From Saccoglossus kowalevskii (taxonomy: Eukaryota; Hemichordata; Enteropneusta; Harrimaniidae), in the NCBI RefSeq assembly GCF_000003605.2, contig NW_003148769.1, positions 918,122-975,555 of the forward strand: 57,434 bases of DNA, in the 5' to 3' direction. Of the stretch, positions 47,407 to 57,434 are shown piece by piece. The notes under the pieces are model-generated. The model searched no databases and was not told where the DNA came from. It saw only the letters and a list, made by a program, of their open reading frames with translations. The position numbers and the translations under genes are program-made. Within the stretch, counting starts at the first letter, position 1; each line of letters starts with the position of its first letter.

Positions 47407-49468
47407 TGGCCATCGAAATGCCATGATGTTATACACAGTACAGTGCGGTCTTGGTTATATGATACGGTGGGTTTCCGGGTAATACTACTTCATGATATAA
47501 TTTGATATGATGACATACTTATACTATGAAAGCCATCGCAGAAACAAAGACATATCTTCTGTTTACCTCATCACTTGACTTATTTTCTGTATTCTAATTA
47601 AATCAAAATGCTGGAAGCTCCTGTATCCGAAAACGCATGCGTCTGCGAATGAATAGAAAATAAGCAAAAGTAGTTTGGCTGATATAATAAGCTTGTGAGT
47701 AAATATGATAGCACTTTTACACAGACAAACTCAAATGACATCAATGACCGTTGTCTGGTGTAGATATCAGGTTTCTTACAGAAATCATTTGATTATGACT
47801 AGGCTTTGATGTATGGCAGGTGTTATGCGTAGATCGAAACACCTGACATAAATTCATGTATATCATATAGTTCATGTATATTTCCCCTACTGAATTGACT
47901 ATGTACTGCGGTTTAGCTTTCGGATTTTCGTTTTTATGGAGTGTATTTTAATTCATGAAATTGCCACAATGATGAACATGTCGATTGTCTGTATATGGTT
48001 TGTTATATTTTCTTAGACTTTTAAATTCTCTTTAATAATTATAAAATTAAATATAGGTTGAGAATGTTTTTTTTTGTAATTGCCAAGAATCATAAGTTAT
48101 ATAACAGAAATAACAGAATTTGCATATTATAATGTAAATCGCCTTAGGGAAACACAAACTTACCAAACAAAAAAAATATACAAAAAACAATCACCTAAAA
48201 TTGAAGGACAATACGGTATATGTAAAACCAATAATATGAACCACAGATCACTAATACTAACATGTCATCGAAAACGTTCAACCCATATAATGCATGCACA
48301 TTATTTGAAACTTAATCTCCACGTGTTTTCTAACGTCAACTTCGTACTGGTAATTTTGTCATGTATTTTGGGTCATTTAAGAACAATGAGCTTAAACACC
48401 ACGTGGGATTACTTGAATGGTGCGCCTCATATGCACTTGGCATGATTGGTTCTTCATCGCCTTACACCACAGTCGTTTACACAATTATCAAATATTGTTA
48501 TATTGCAAAGGTCATACACACCGAGTAGTCACAGAAGCGACATGACAAAATGACGTAGTACTTGTTATTACGTTACGTAAATTAAGGTTCTTCTGTGAAC
48601 AACCTATTCCAATAGTTTTCAAGCAAGTCACCAAGACGATTAGCTCGATGACTTTAACAAATGAAGTTTTAAGTGTTGAGTTTTCATGACGTTGAATAAC
48701 AAAGGATCTATTCTGTGAGCACTACGGGCTAACGCATTACGTCATATATTACCCAGGCCTACGTTGACGCCAGAGCTCCTGTGATTCAGTGCCATCGTTA
48801 ACAGACCGGAGTTGAACTCCACATTCGCATTCCGATGATGATTACTACAAATAATCATGTTTGTAAATTTAATCATTCTGCTTATAAACACCATCTAAAA
48901 TTTATTAGCAACTTGAATGTAGCCGATGAAAATGACATGGCATTTTTGTGCTACGCAGACAGCGACAAAGAGGGTCAAAGCTACGTTTGTTTAGTTGTAT
49001 CGTAAATTAACTTGATTGATATGAAGTAAATGACTTTGATTTATAAAACGTAGACTATAACACAGCGGACATTTAATCTGCCAGCGATCCACGTTGTTTA
49101 TTTATAATGCACAGTGATATGTAAGGTCATGTTTGGGCGCCATTGCCAACTTTTAACACCACCACCTACAAATTGATTTTTTACACCCCCCCCCTCACGT
49201 TAAATGTTGGTAACAATTTACATTCTTTTTAATCAAAAACTAAATACAGTATTTGAACTTGCCCACATGATCCAAAATGATGAAGAAATTTGACAAAATG
49301 GTGAAAAGATGAGTACTGAATTTTGAGCGGGGGCACTAGCAAGGTTAGAGGGGAAATCAACATAATCATCTTCACCCGACCACTTTACACGTTGATCCTA
49401 TTACACAAGTCTCATGCGAATACCTACTCTGTTAGTAAACCCAATAACGTGAATTGTATAATCCAAAG
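47407..49468. other. AT-rich sequence, no gene seen
   Basis: The 121-codon frame at 48080-48445 is the second longest gap-free one in the window, but it looks like AT-driven noise. A C9 run lies at 49186-49194. Confidence 0.5.
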
Positions 49469-49690
49469 TGAAATATAGGGAAAAAAACATTCTCTATAAC
49501 CCCTCTAGTGAATCAATATGACCTTTTTACGCAGTTTAATGTTTTGATCAGAGTTGGATAAGTGTATGTAGTATAACATATTGTTTTTAAATCCGGTAAT
49601 ACGATTTGTACAATACAGTGATATACAGGGTCAAGCCTGGAAGAGATATAATCCCATAATTCCTTCTAGTTAATCAATATGGCGTGTGTT
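49469..49690. repeat. Diverged direct duplication, unit about 150-165 bp
   Basis: GTGAAATATAGGG followed by TCTAGTGAATCAATATG (near 49469-49521) recurs as GTGATATACAGGG followed by TCTAGTTAATCAATATG (near 49618-49682). A weaker third echo, TTCTAAAGTATCAATTTTC, lies near 49824. Similarity is modest. Confidence 0.4.
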
Positions 49691-50803
49691 GGTCTACCTT
49701 TTTACTCCCAAAGTTTAGTGTAGCTTTCAGGCATGTACAGTTTGTACTGTTCACTGTGACAGAGAATTTTAATATATGATAGAAGTATACAATATTTAGA
49801 AGAGGAATAATCACCGGAACATCTTCTAAAGTATCAATTTTCAGTGAAACCAGTTTTGATAATTATTGATTTAATGCATATAATGCACTAACGAAGAAAT
49901 TACACGGATGTAACCAAAATGATAAAACGCGTTAAACTCAAAATTATATAATGTTTCGTGTCTTCATCGTTTCTATTTGGTGTGTAATTATAATATGAGC
50001 TTATGTTGAGTATCTATTCAATCGGTTTCTAATTATTGAGACATATTAGAATATCGTTGAGAAATACGTGATTTTTGCTATTATCGGTGTATGTTGTAAT
50101 TTTGCTGTTATCGGAAGTTTGTTTCATGCAACGCGCATCGCACGACAGTTCTCATATCCAAGTAATATTGTAGTATATACGTTTGGCGCCACATCGCCAT
50201 ACGCAACTGTGTAATACTAATTCTCGTAATCATATTGTTGACCTTTTAAACAAATTATTGTTATAATAGCGATACGATTTATTTGAGTTATTTGCAAGAA
50301 CTATTAATTTAATTTGACTGTGTTTGCTTCCAGTGTCCTACTGTTTTGCTCTTCTTTCGTCAATAACGTTAACGATATAACAATGCTTTATGGGTATGCG
50401 CAGTAGATTGTCGCGCATTCCAAGCGGGATGCCGTGGGGTTACAGCCACTTCAGAATATTTACACATTCAGTAAGGAGAGACACATTCGCTCACTAGAGA
50501 CGGTGATAGCTCCAATATGGTGGAATTCATAATATTTACAATAGAAAGTGATCCGCAGACGAATGAATAAACACTTTCGCGTGCCACATAAATTTGAAAC
50601 CCCGCCATGACTTACCCTAAGTCGAATGGTTTGTTCCTTTAGGGACATTCATTTATGCCAACCAAATTATTAGAATCGGTATTCAGCTAAACAGGGTTAC
50701 ATCTCAGTGTTGCGCAAGTTTCACGGTTCCCGCAGACAGCATATTCATCACCACGTGGTTGTAGAAGTAACACCCCCCTGCTAATGAATATTAAGTCGTT
50801 TTG
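49691..50803. other. AT-rich sequence, no gene seen
   Basis: No recognisable protein, RNA or repeat. Confidence 0.5.
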
Positions 50804-50819
50804 TAATGACCGGTCATTA
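50804..50819. repeat. Perfect 16-bp palindrome
   Basis: TAATGACCGGTCATTA is exactly self-complementary and lies between two G. The TGACC/GGTCA halves are back-to-back nuclear-receptor-like half-sites. With no gene near, a binding role is only a suggestion. Confidence 0.6.
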
Positions 50820-53768
50820 GACGTGTTCCTCGACTAGAATATACAGCGGAAAGACGAGTTCGCCTGCTAATAATCACGCTTCATATGACACACACCAGAC
50901 GGTCTCCACTTATGTAAAAATGTTTTATTGATTCTCCACTGGCAGTTAAAACAACTTGACCGCTTTCATAACCGACTCATTCGGGAAGAATTCCTAAGTG
51001 GCGATAGATTTAGGTGAGTAGTTATAATCATAATTTGATTTTACTGTTAATCGGGAAATTTTGGAGTGAGATTAGTAACATTTGGGAATATAGAAATCGA
51101 TGGTAAGTTAGCCATATATAATTTATTTATATTTGATTATAAATTTAATTTGCTAATTCAAATTAAATTAACTCAATCTCAGACCGCGCTCCGGATTTGC
51201 GTTCAATTTGCAATTGAAATTGTTTGCCAACGGTGCACACCTTTACCCCACTGTACGTTTCTCAGTGCACAGTAAAAACAATATGGAAACAACTGTCTTG
51301 CTCATGTTTTGCTGTACTAGTAAAATATATATTTGTATAATGCATAATCAAAACTTGCTATTTTATAAACACGATGTTACGAAAACCTGGACACATGAGT
51401 CTAACTAAAGCAGCCATCTTGTTGCGTGATCAGGGGAGTTCAACCGATCACACAATTTCTTAAATACTGTACATATGAAATACTCCCACAAAACCTCGGC
51501 GGAATGCTATGCGGTGGCATATAGAATAAATACAATTTATATCGAAAACCAACTCAAAATCAAATTTACGTGTTAGTTTGCATGTGTGCGTTTTACTTTG
51601 AATATAAAACAAATCTGAGCTTACAGTAAACTATGTAGGGGTTAGCTCCCTCGTGTATGGGACAGAATTATTGAAATATTGAAATTATTTTCCCATGAAA
51701 CGCAATACTCCGTGTTTATCTAATTTTGGATGTGTAAGCGTAGCATGTGTTTTATTCATTGCAACGTGTTAACGACATAACCAAGTCATTTGGGGTCGAT
51801 TTATTTGACGTATTCACTACATCATCCTCGGCATATGACCCGAGTAAATACATCATATAATGATTACAATACGAAGGACCTATACATCTTACTTCAAATC
51901 AACCAGACCCTCTCGGCGAGATGAAAGATGAGAAAAAGTATTCAATATTTTTTTCCCGCGGTTATTGTGACGTTCTCAATAATACCCTTATCATGTTTTT
52001 TTTTGTGTGTCAAAACTAGTCTCACAATACCCATGGCAATTGAAGCGACTAGTATGTAACAATTCATACCACTTAGATCTTATGTTTTCAGTGTGCCGAG
52101 AGTGTAAATCACGGTCGGTAACACGAGCATAACATGCCGGATACGATAAAATGAATTAAACGAAGTGTTTATTTGACGGAAGTGTCTAGTGTGCTGCCAT
52201 TTTAAATGGTTAAAAGCCTCGGCACGATATATTATAAATGTTTCAGTCTCACGCCGCATTAAACTACCAACAACCGATAATGTGACATAATTAGCCCCAA
52301 TTTACAAATAAAAGCGATGTTTTATTTTAAACCGAATAAATTGCATCGCCACAGTACCAAATTTAATAGAAACTGTGCATAAAAATAACTCATCTTAGTT
52401 TTCAATTTAAATCGGATCTTCAATTTTGAAACGCGGTGTCTGGTGATCATACAATCGGGGTTTCTTACATTCATGTTTATTGCAAACGAGCTTATAAGGC
52501 GCATGTGGTCCCTAGCAAAAAGTATTTTCAAAAGTAGGGTACCTTCCTGACTCTGTATGACCTATTGCCTGTGAGCACATATTATGATTGTATTTAAACC
52601 ATGGATTTTACTAGTGGGAAATGCGTTGTGGCTAAAATTTCCTCATACACAAGTTACCAGAGTCTTGATCTTGATATGAAATGCCATTCCGACATGCACT
52701 GTACGATTTCGTACCTCCGGAACCCACTACTGTGACACTGTATCCTTCGAAAATCTTAGTCTATATTTACAGTACTAGCCGCAAATGAAGGTAATCACGC
52801 GTAACGGTTAGTTACTAGTCATCGGTACCCGGACAGTGCGGATTTCAACATTTAATTTAGCAATTCATTGCACTTCGTTAATCACATAGCGCAAACATTA
52901 ACTCCCATTGTGCGTGTGTGTCTGGGTGTACACGGGTGTATACTCCTATAAAACAACATTCTTTTCATATTTACCAAAACTTTATCGTATTTGTTTTAAT
53001 TGTCAATAAAAAATAATGTATTGCCAATTCGTGCCTGAAAACAACCTGATCGAGCTGGCTACATCGACTGCGAACTGAAAACACACTTCCTCTCGACCCC
53101 CCCCCCCAAAAAAAAACTATTTCCAATATTACCACGATGCGTTATGCGATTTAATTTCACGGACCACGATCCAGCAAAAGCAATAATTAAACAAAAGATA
53201 TATACTTGCTAGGTAGTCTGTGGGAATGGACAATACTAATATAATAGCTAAGTTACGTGAGCATGGTCGATTTCATTTTCTTAGTATACCCTTGTTTGTG
53301 TCGTCTTCAATTGTCCATTGCGGCTCAAGGATTACAATTGAACTGTCATGTCACATCGGAAGACGAATCAAACATGACGTCACGTTGCTATTTAGGTTTG
53401 GGTCATTATTTCTACCCGGCGTGGTGAAATTAGAGAGAAAAACAAATGCGTCGCTGGGAAAATATGAGCAGCGCTCAAGCTTGTCTGCATAATAAATTGC
53501 ACTTTACTCACCAAACGAAGATAACAGTCTAAAGTAGCCACCCACCCAAGTTAAGGACAACTGTTTTATTAATACTGAGAGTGCAGTACAACGTAGCGGT
53601 GGAACATACGGGCGCGGCCCTCTGTTGGGGAAGCTTGAGCAATAACATTGATATATCATTTACATAAAATTCAACGCCGATATATGACGGGGTCCTACAT
53701 TTTAGATTTTCATAAAACTTAAACTTGACGCTGCTCATGACACCCAATGGAACACGTGGGCGTAACAC
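50820..53768. other. AT-rich sequence, no firm gene
   Basis: There is a C11A9 run at 53097-53116 and a perfect TGACGTCA at 53375-53382. Frames of about 90 codons at 53220-53492 (+) and 53529-53795 (-) have mixed composition but no recognised domain. The second runs into the left end of the foldback element. Confidence 0.45.
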
Positions 53769-53802
53769 TGCATTACAGCAACCGAGGTAGCCCACGTTAT
53801 GA
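53769..53802 (+). repeat. Left TIR of foldback element
   Basis: 34 bp with GCAACCGAGGT and CACGTTATGA as the conserved cores. Similarity to the other TIR stops sharply on the outer side, which defines the element's end. Confidence 0.8.
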
Positions 53803-53810
53803 TATTAATA

Positions 53811-54124
53811 TTATATTATAAATATTTTAATTTCTATTTTCATTTTAAAATCAAATTTCATTTCAATATCCATTTTCAAATCAAATTTTATTTTCAAAAC
53901 CATTTTTGTTTTAAAATCGAATTTCATCTTCAAATCTGTTTTCGTTTTTAAATCCATTTTCGTTTTAAAATTCATTTCAATTTTCGTTCTCAAATTGATT
54001 TTCGTTTTAAAATACGTTTTCATTTCCAAAACCATTTTCGTTTTAAAACCATTTTCATCTTGTTTCCATTTTCATAATCCTTTTAAAACTATTTTCATTT
54101 TCATATTGTTTTCATTTTTAATCC
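53811..54124 (-). repeat. Left minisatellite arm
   Basis: Degenerate units which, read on the - strand, approximate AAAATGGATTTTAAAACG (18 bp, with 12- and 24-bp variants). In one - strand frame the units are open and spell K/D-rich six-residue repeats such as DLKTKM and DFKTKM, because the period is a multiple of three. Confidence 0.85.
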
Positions 54125-54290
54125 TTTAGCCTATGACCCCAGTCACGTGATCTACCATTATCCAGTCATTTCTTGGCGGTTGCAATTTTCTACATAGAAC
54201 TTTGGCTAGTACACTTGCTTCTGTTGTAGTGTATACATTTATTTGGTAAGTGTCTTCTTAGAATTTAGATTAAAGGTCAACGGACAAAAA
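54125..54290. other. Unique centre (loop) of foldback element
   Basis: Ordinary mixed sequence without the 18-bp unit. No open frame of note, no similarity to a transposase. It would form the loop of the fold. Confidence 0.7.
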
Positions 54291-54735
54291 TTAAAATGGT
54301 TTGGAAAATGAACTTCAAACCGAAAATGGAAACAAAGTGAAAATGAAAATGGGTTTAAAACGAAAATGGTTTTAAAAAATGAAAATGCATTTAAAAAGTA
54401 AATGGTTTTGAAAATACAAATGGACTTCAAAACGAAAATAGAAATGGTAATTAATTTTAAAAAGAAAATAGATTTGAAAATAAAAAAACGAAAGCTAAAA
54501 GTGAGGATGGATTTAAAAACTAAAATTAATTTAAAAACCAAAAATGGATTTAAAACGAAAATGACATTTGATTCGAAAACAAAAACGGATTTGAAAATGA
54601 AAACGAAATTTAACTTAAAAACGAAATGGATTTGTAATTGAAAATGAAATTCGATTAAAAAAACAAAAATGTATTAAGTAAAAGTACAATGAAAATGGTT
54701 TTTAAAATGAAATAAAAATCAATATTTAAATATGT
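54291..54735 (+). repeat. Right minisatellite arm
   Basis: The same unit in the opposite orientation (AAAATGGATTTTAAAACG on the + strand). A frame at 54402-54641 stays open and reads MDFKTKIEM, INLKTKNGFKTKM, TDLKMKTKFNLKTK. The arm is longer than the left one and the units differ, so the arms have not been recently homogenised. Confidence 0.85.
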
Positions 54736-54752
54736 TTTTCTTCTTCTTAAAG

Positions 54753-54786
54753 TCATAACGTGAGCGACCTCGGTTGCCGTACTGCA
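54753..54786 (-). repeat. Right TIR of foldback element
   Basis: It starts TCATAACGTGAGCGACCTCG and ends TGCCGTACTGCA. It pairs with the left TIR with four mismatches. Confidence 0.8.
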
Positions 54787-56860
54787 TTGGTGTAGTGGAG
54801 TATAGTGAATAGTTACGCGTTACTTATTAACACGGCCCAAATTTGCATACGGCTTATTTGCATATTCGCAGTTGTCACGAACTACACGTCCCTAGTGGGT
54901 GATACATAACAAGTTGTTCTGTCGCTTTTAATACTTTTAATAACATGTTTCACGCCCTGAATATCACTGAAATGTTCAGTTAATTCTATTAAAGATGTAT
55001 TAATTTGATTAAAAAATAGCTTGTTCATTAATGTCAAGGCATGAGTTTAATATATAATAGTGTTAAAAAACAGATTAAGTTTGCATTCTGAAGTTTTTTT
55101 TAATTTTAATCTTTTCTAGGCAGAATTATTATCAAGATTTCATCAGAAAACGCATGAGTAAAACAAGTTTAATATTGTAATATTGTCCTCGGCATTAATG
55201 CATATCGTGTGCTATTTATACCAGTAACCTCACTCAATCGCAACATTGCCCTCCTCAAGGAAAATGTCTATATTTACAAGTATATAACGTGTTTTGGTTG
55301 CGAAAACCACTTTTCTTGGAAACAACTTAAAGCAATGACTCGAGAAAGTAGGAAGAATTATCACATACTTCGTAGCTACTTTGTAAAATCGAAATTAGAA
55401 GGACAGCCAAACACAAAGCCATGTACGATTATAACCGCGTGACGCACCGAATCAGGAACGTATTTCGAGAATTAGCATACCAATACAGGAAGCGTAATAA
55501 CGACTTGTTTAAATCCCAGTACAACTGACACCTGTAAACACGTGCTACATATGAAGGCTTTTAATGGTGATTATATTGAGGCATTTTAAATTGAACAATA
55601 TTTGACTGTGCACGACAAGAGCGTGACGGTGATTCGAAATTAGATATTAACCTTACGAGTAAACACTAACGCTGTGTTTGCAACATAACTTAATCTACAC
55701 CTCCAGACCGTATCGTGAATGAATAAGTTTCCGCGAGTGTTACATTTGTAAACGACGCTACTCAAATGTCTCTTCCAAACCGTACGAAAATCTTGCTTAG
55801 GCAAAAGCAGTACATCTTCGACATCCAAGTATCGACAAAACATGGTAAAAACAAATTTGGTCCCTTATAACTGGGAGTGCACATTTTAGTAATAACTTAC
55901 CTGATTGTGTCAACGTTAGTACTTAAAATTGTCATTCTAAGTCCACCCGAGGTATTAATTGGTAAGATTTAATTTCGGAGCGGAGGCCATTGGGTGAATT
56001 AAGAATGTTTATTTACTCACCAGTTACTGTAGCTGAATGTGCCCGCGGGCTAGTGGTATAGTTTCGGACTGCAATGCATACCGCAATACATGTACTCATG
56101 TAGAAACAACCGTTATTTTAAACTTACCTTCAGTGACATAAACATGAATATAATAAAATATTCATCACTACTTGCCACAAAATTAGTCCTATAATTCTTT
56201 TATGTTCTATCTTTGCCTATTAAAAGTTCGGTTCTCACCACTGACACTAAGAACTGTGCACGGGAATCTGGTATCAGTTGACCAGCTGGTAGATAGGATG
56301 AGTGGCTCGACATTGATATCGTTCACGATTTCTTTCCTTCCTATTGAAAACGTGTGTTGGTTATAGCGCTGGGTGTGACGGAACGGATAACCTATACAGG
56401 AAACTAAGTCATATCAGTAATGGATTCAATCCGAATTCAACAGAAACACGTGCACACTTGCGCCAATTAGAGAATAAATGACGACGCCAGCCCATTACAT
56501 GGCAGTTACATTTATGCACTCATTATATATAACCTTGTTTCAACGCCCGCAGGTAACAAGATTTGAGGAGGCCACAAACAAACCTATACGCACCCCATTC
56601 AGAACCATTTGAGGGCAGTATCCAAACTTTTCATTTTATTCGTCTTTTGTTTTTCTCAAGTGAATTTAGATTATTTGAACTAAATACAATTTAACTAATT
56701 AAATTTGAAATGTTTTTGTATAGAGGATTGAATTTAATTTAATTAACGCAATTAATTAATCTCCCGTTTTACTCTGGAAATTGTAAGCCGCAGTATTTCA
56801 TTTAAACAGTAAGGCCCAAGGCAAGTAAATCTGCAAATAAGTTTTATTGGTATCCAACTA
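54787..56860. other. AT-rich sequence, no gene seen
   Basis: A 77-codon frame at 55209-55442 contains a fairly protein-like KQLKAMTRESRKNYHILRSY but has no recognised domain. A tRNA-like GGGCTAGTGGTATAGTTTCG at 56046 was examined and rejected. Confidence 0.45.
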
Positions 56861-57434
56861 CAGTAAAACCTGTCAAAACCGACCCCTGGATAAACCGACC
56901 TACTGTCAGAACCGACCGATTTATGTAGTCCCGAAATTTCTCCATAGACGTCTATGTTAAAACAACCTGTGAAATCCGACCACTGTCTACTCCGAACACT
57001 GACCGCATTGATCGGCCCCAAGTCCAATATTCACACTGAATACATCGACCATCCGACCAGTTGCACCACGTCCGCTGTCTAGTAATCCGGTCTGCCCGAC
57101 CTAAAAAGTGTGCATTGTGTTGAATTTACCGTGAACGTCACAGAAACAATATCAAATCTCACACTACAAGTAACGTCCCGTGTAAAACAATAGCAACTGA
57201 TTAAGTTTTTCACACCACACGCCATCGCATCGCGTGATGTCTGGACAGTGTAATGACCCCGGATATAAACAAATGATCGGGGTCATCAACTTCAATTGCG
57301 GTGAAGCACACTGCATTATCACTTCTTCAACGATCAAAACATTGAGTTTTCTTCTTTCCATAACGATTCTGATCGACAATTTTGTGCTTTCGAATGTTTC
57401 CGTAAAGGGGGCTTCAAGATTGAAATTTATGATG
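56861..57434. mobile_element. pogo/Tigger-like DNA transposon end, runs off the window
   Basis: CAGTAAAACCTGTCAAAACC follows a TA dinucleotide (56859-56860), the target site used by Tc1/mariner-pogo elements. The sequence matches the CAGTAAAACCT...AAACCGAC style of pogo/Tigger termini (from memory). ACCGAC/CCGACC words then repeat about ten times over 200 bp, as in subterminal repeats. No second terminus is visible before the window ends. A - strand frame at 57164-57379 (71 codons) lies where a transposase 3' end could be, but it shows no DDE or CENPB motif that I can recognise. Confidence 0.65.

Larger units (their letters stand above)
53769..54786. mobile_element. Foldback-type element with minisatellite arms, about 1.02 kb
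   Basis: The outer 34 bp at the left (TGCATTACAGCAACCGAGGT, then AGCCCACGTTATGA) match the reverse complement of the right end (TGCAGTACGGCAACCGAGGT, then CGCTCACGTTATGA) at 30 of 34 positions. Inside each TIR lies a short AT-rich segment and then a long arm of degenerate 18-bp units. The arms are inverted relative to each other around a unique centre of about 165 bp. This is the architecture of foldback (FB/Galileo-like) elements: TIRs lengthened by tandem repeats, no transposase. No target-site duplication is obvious. The family is not recognised. Confidence 0.8.

Noticed and set aside
48080-48445. 121-codon frame
   Set aside because: AT-driven composition, no domain, no splice or promoter context.
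8321-53382. Three perfect CRE words TGACGTCA at 8321, 17573 and 53375
   Set aside because: An 8-bp palindrome is expected about once by chance in this length, and none sits before a recognisable gene start.
56041-56110. GGGCTAGTGGTATAGTTTCG resembling the D-arm of a tRNA
   Set aside because: No TTCGA loop follows at the right distance and no acceptor stem pairs.
1-57434. CRISPR array, prophage or bacterial operon
   Set aside because: No regularly spaced direct repeats of CRISPR type, no long bacterial frames, and the element content is metazoan.

Overview
The window looks like 57 kb of animal nuclear DNA. It is AT-rich by eye (roughly two-thirds A+T), CpG is still frequent, and it holds the eroded remains of several metazoan transposon classes. 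I see no bacterial, archaeal or phage gene organisation. The mix (a Ty3/gypsy element with a TGGCAACGAGGAT primer-binding site, CR1/L2-like LINE tails, pogo-like and other terminal-inverted-repeat elements, many tetranucleotide microsatellites) would suit a marine invertebrate, but I cannot name a species.

No complete protein-coding gene, rRNA or convincing tRNA is visible. The longest open frames are only about 100-130 codons. A rough calculation for DNA of this composition (about 7% stop codons per frame position) predicts a handful of that length by chance, so I treat nearly all of them as noise. A few short stretches combine an open frame, good splice-like borders and protein-like composition. 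They are listed as low-confidence candidate exons: about 9.9 kb, 36.3 kb and 40.9 kb on the + strand, and about 6.9, 15.8, 27.5 and 45.1 kb on the - strand. The window may therefore be intergenic or lie in very large introns.

Layout: 0-3.3 kb holds a small diverged tandem repeat followed by the 3' end of a degenerate LINE with an (ATTG)n tail. 3.3-20.8 kb is mostly featureless AT-rich sequence with short duplications and hairpins. 20.8-21.5 kb is a 671-bp TIR element packed with AACGTT-like motifs. 23.1-23.5 kb is a LINE 3' end on the - strand. 24.3-24.7 kb and 33.0-33.4 kb are two copies of one unnamed repeat with 15-bp TIRs. 25.9-26.5 kb is another TIR-like element carrying six TTAGCCCRTGCTAA-type motifs. 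29.5-29.7 kb is a cluster of perfect palindromes. 37.1-39.1 kb is a shrunken Ty3/gypsy retrotransposon with both LTRs and broken gag/pol pieces. 41.65-42.44 kb is an assembly gap followed by a nearly G-free minisatellite-like stretch. 47.0-47.2 kb is a broken LINE reverse transcriptase, followed by two microsatellites of opposite orientation. 53.8-54.8 kb is a foldback-type element: 34-bp TIRs, and arms made of an inverted 18-bp-period minisatellite. At 56.86 kb a pogo/Tigger-like terminus enters from the right edge.

No set of genes here forms a pathway. The coherent story is successive invasion and decay of mobile elements. The most unusual objects are the foldback element, the motif-dense TIR element at 20.8 kb and the duplicated composite repeat at 24.3/33.0 kb.
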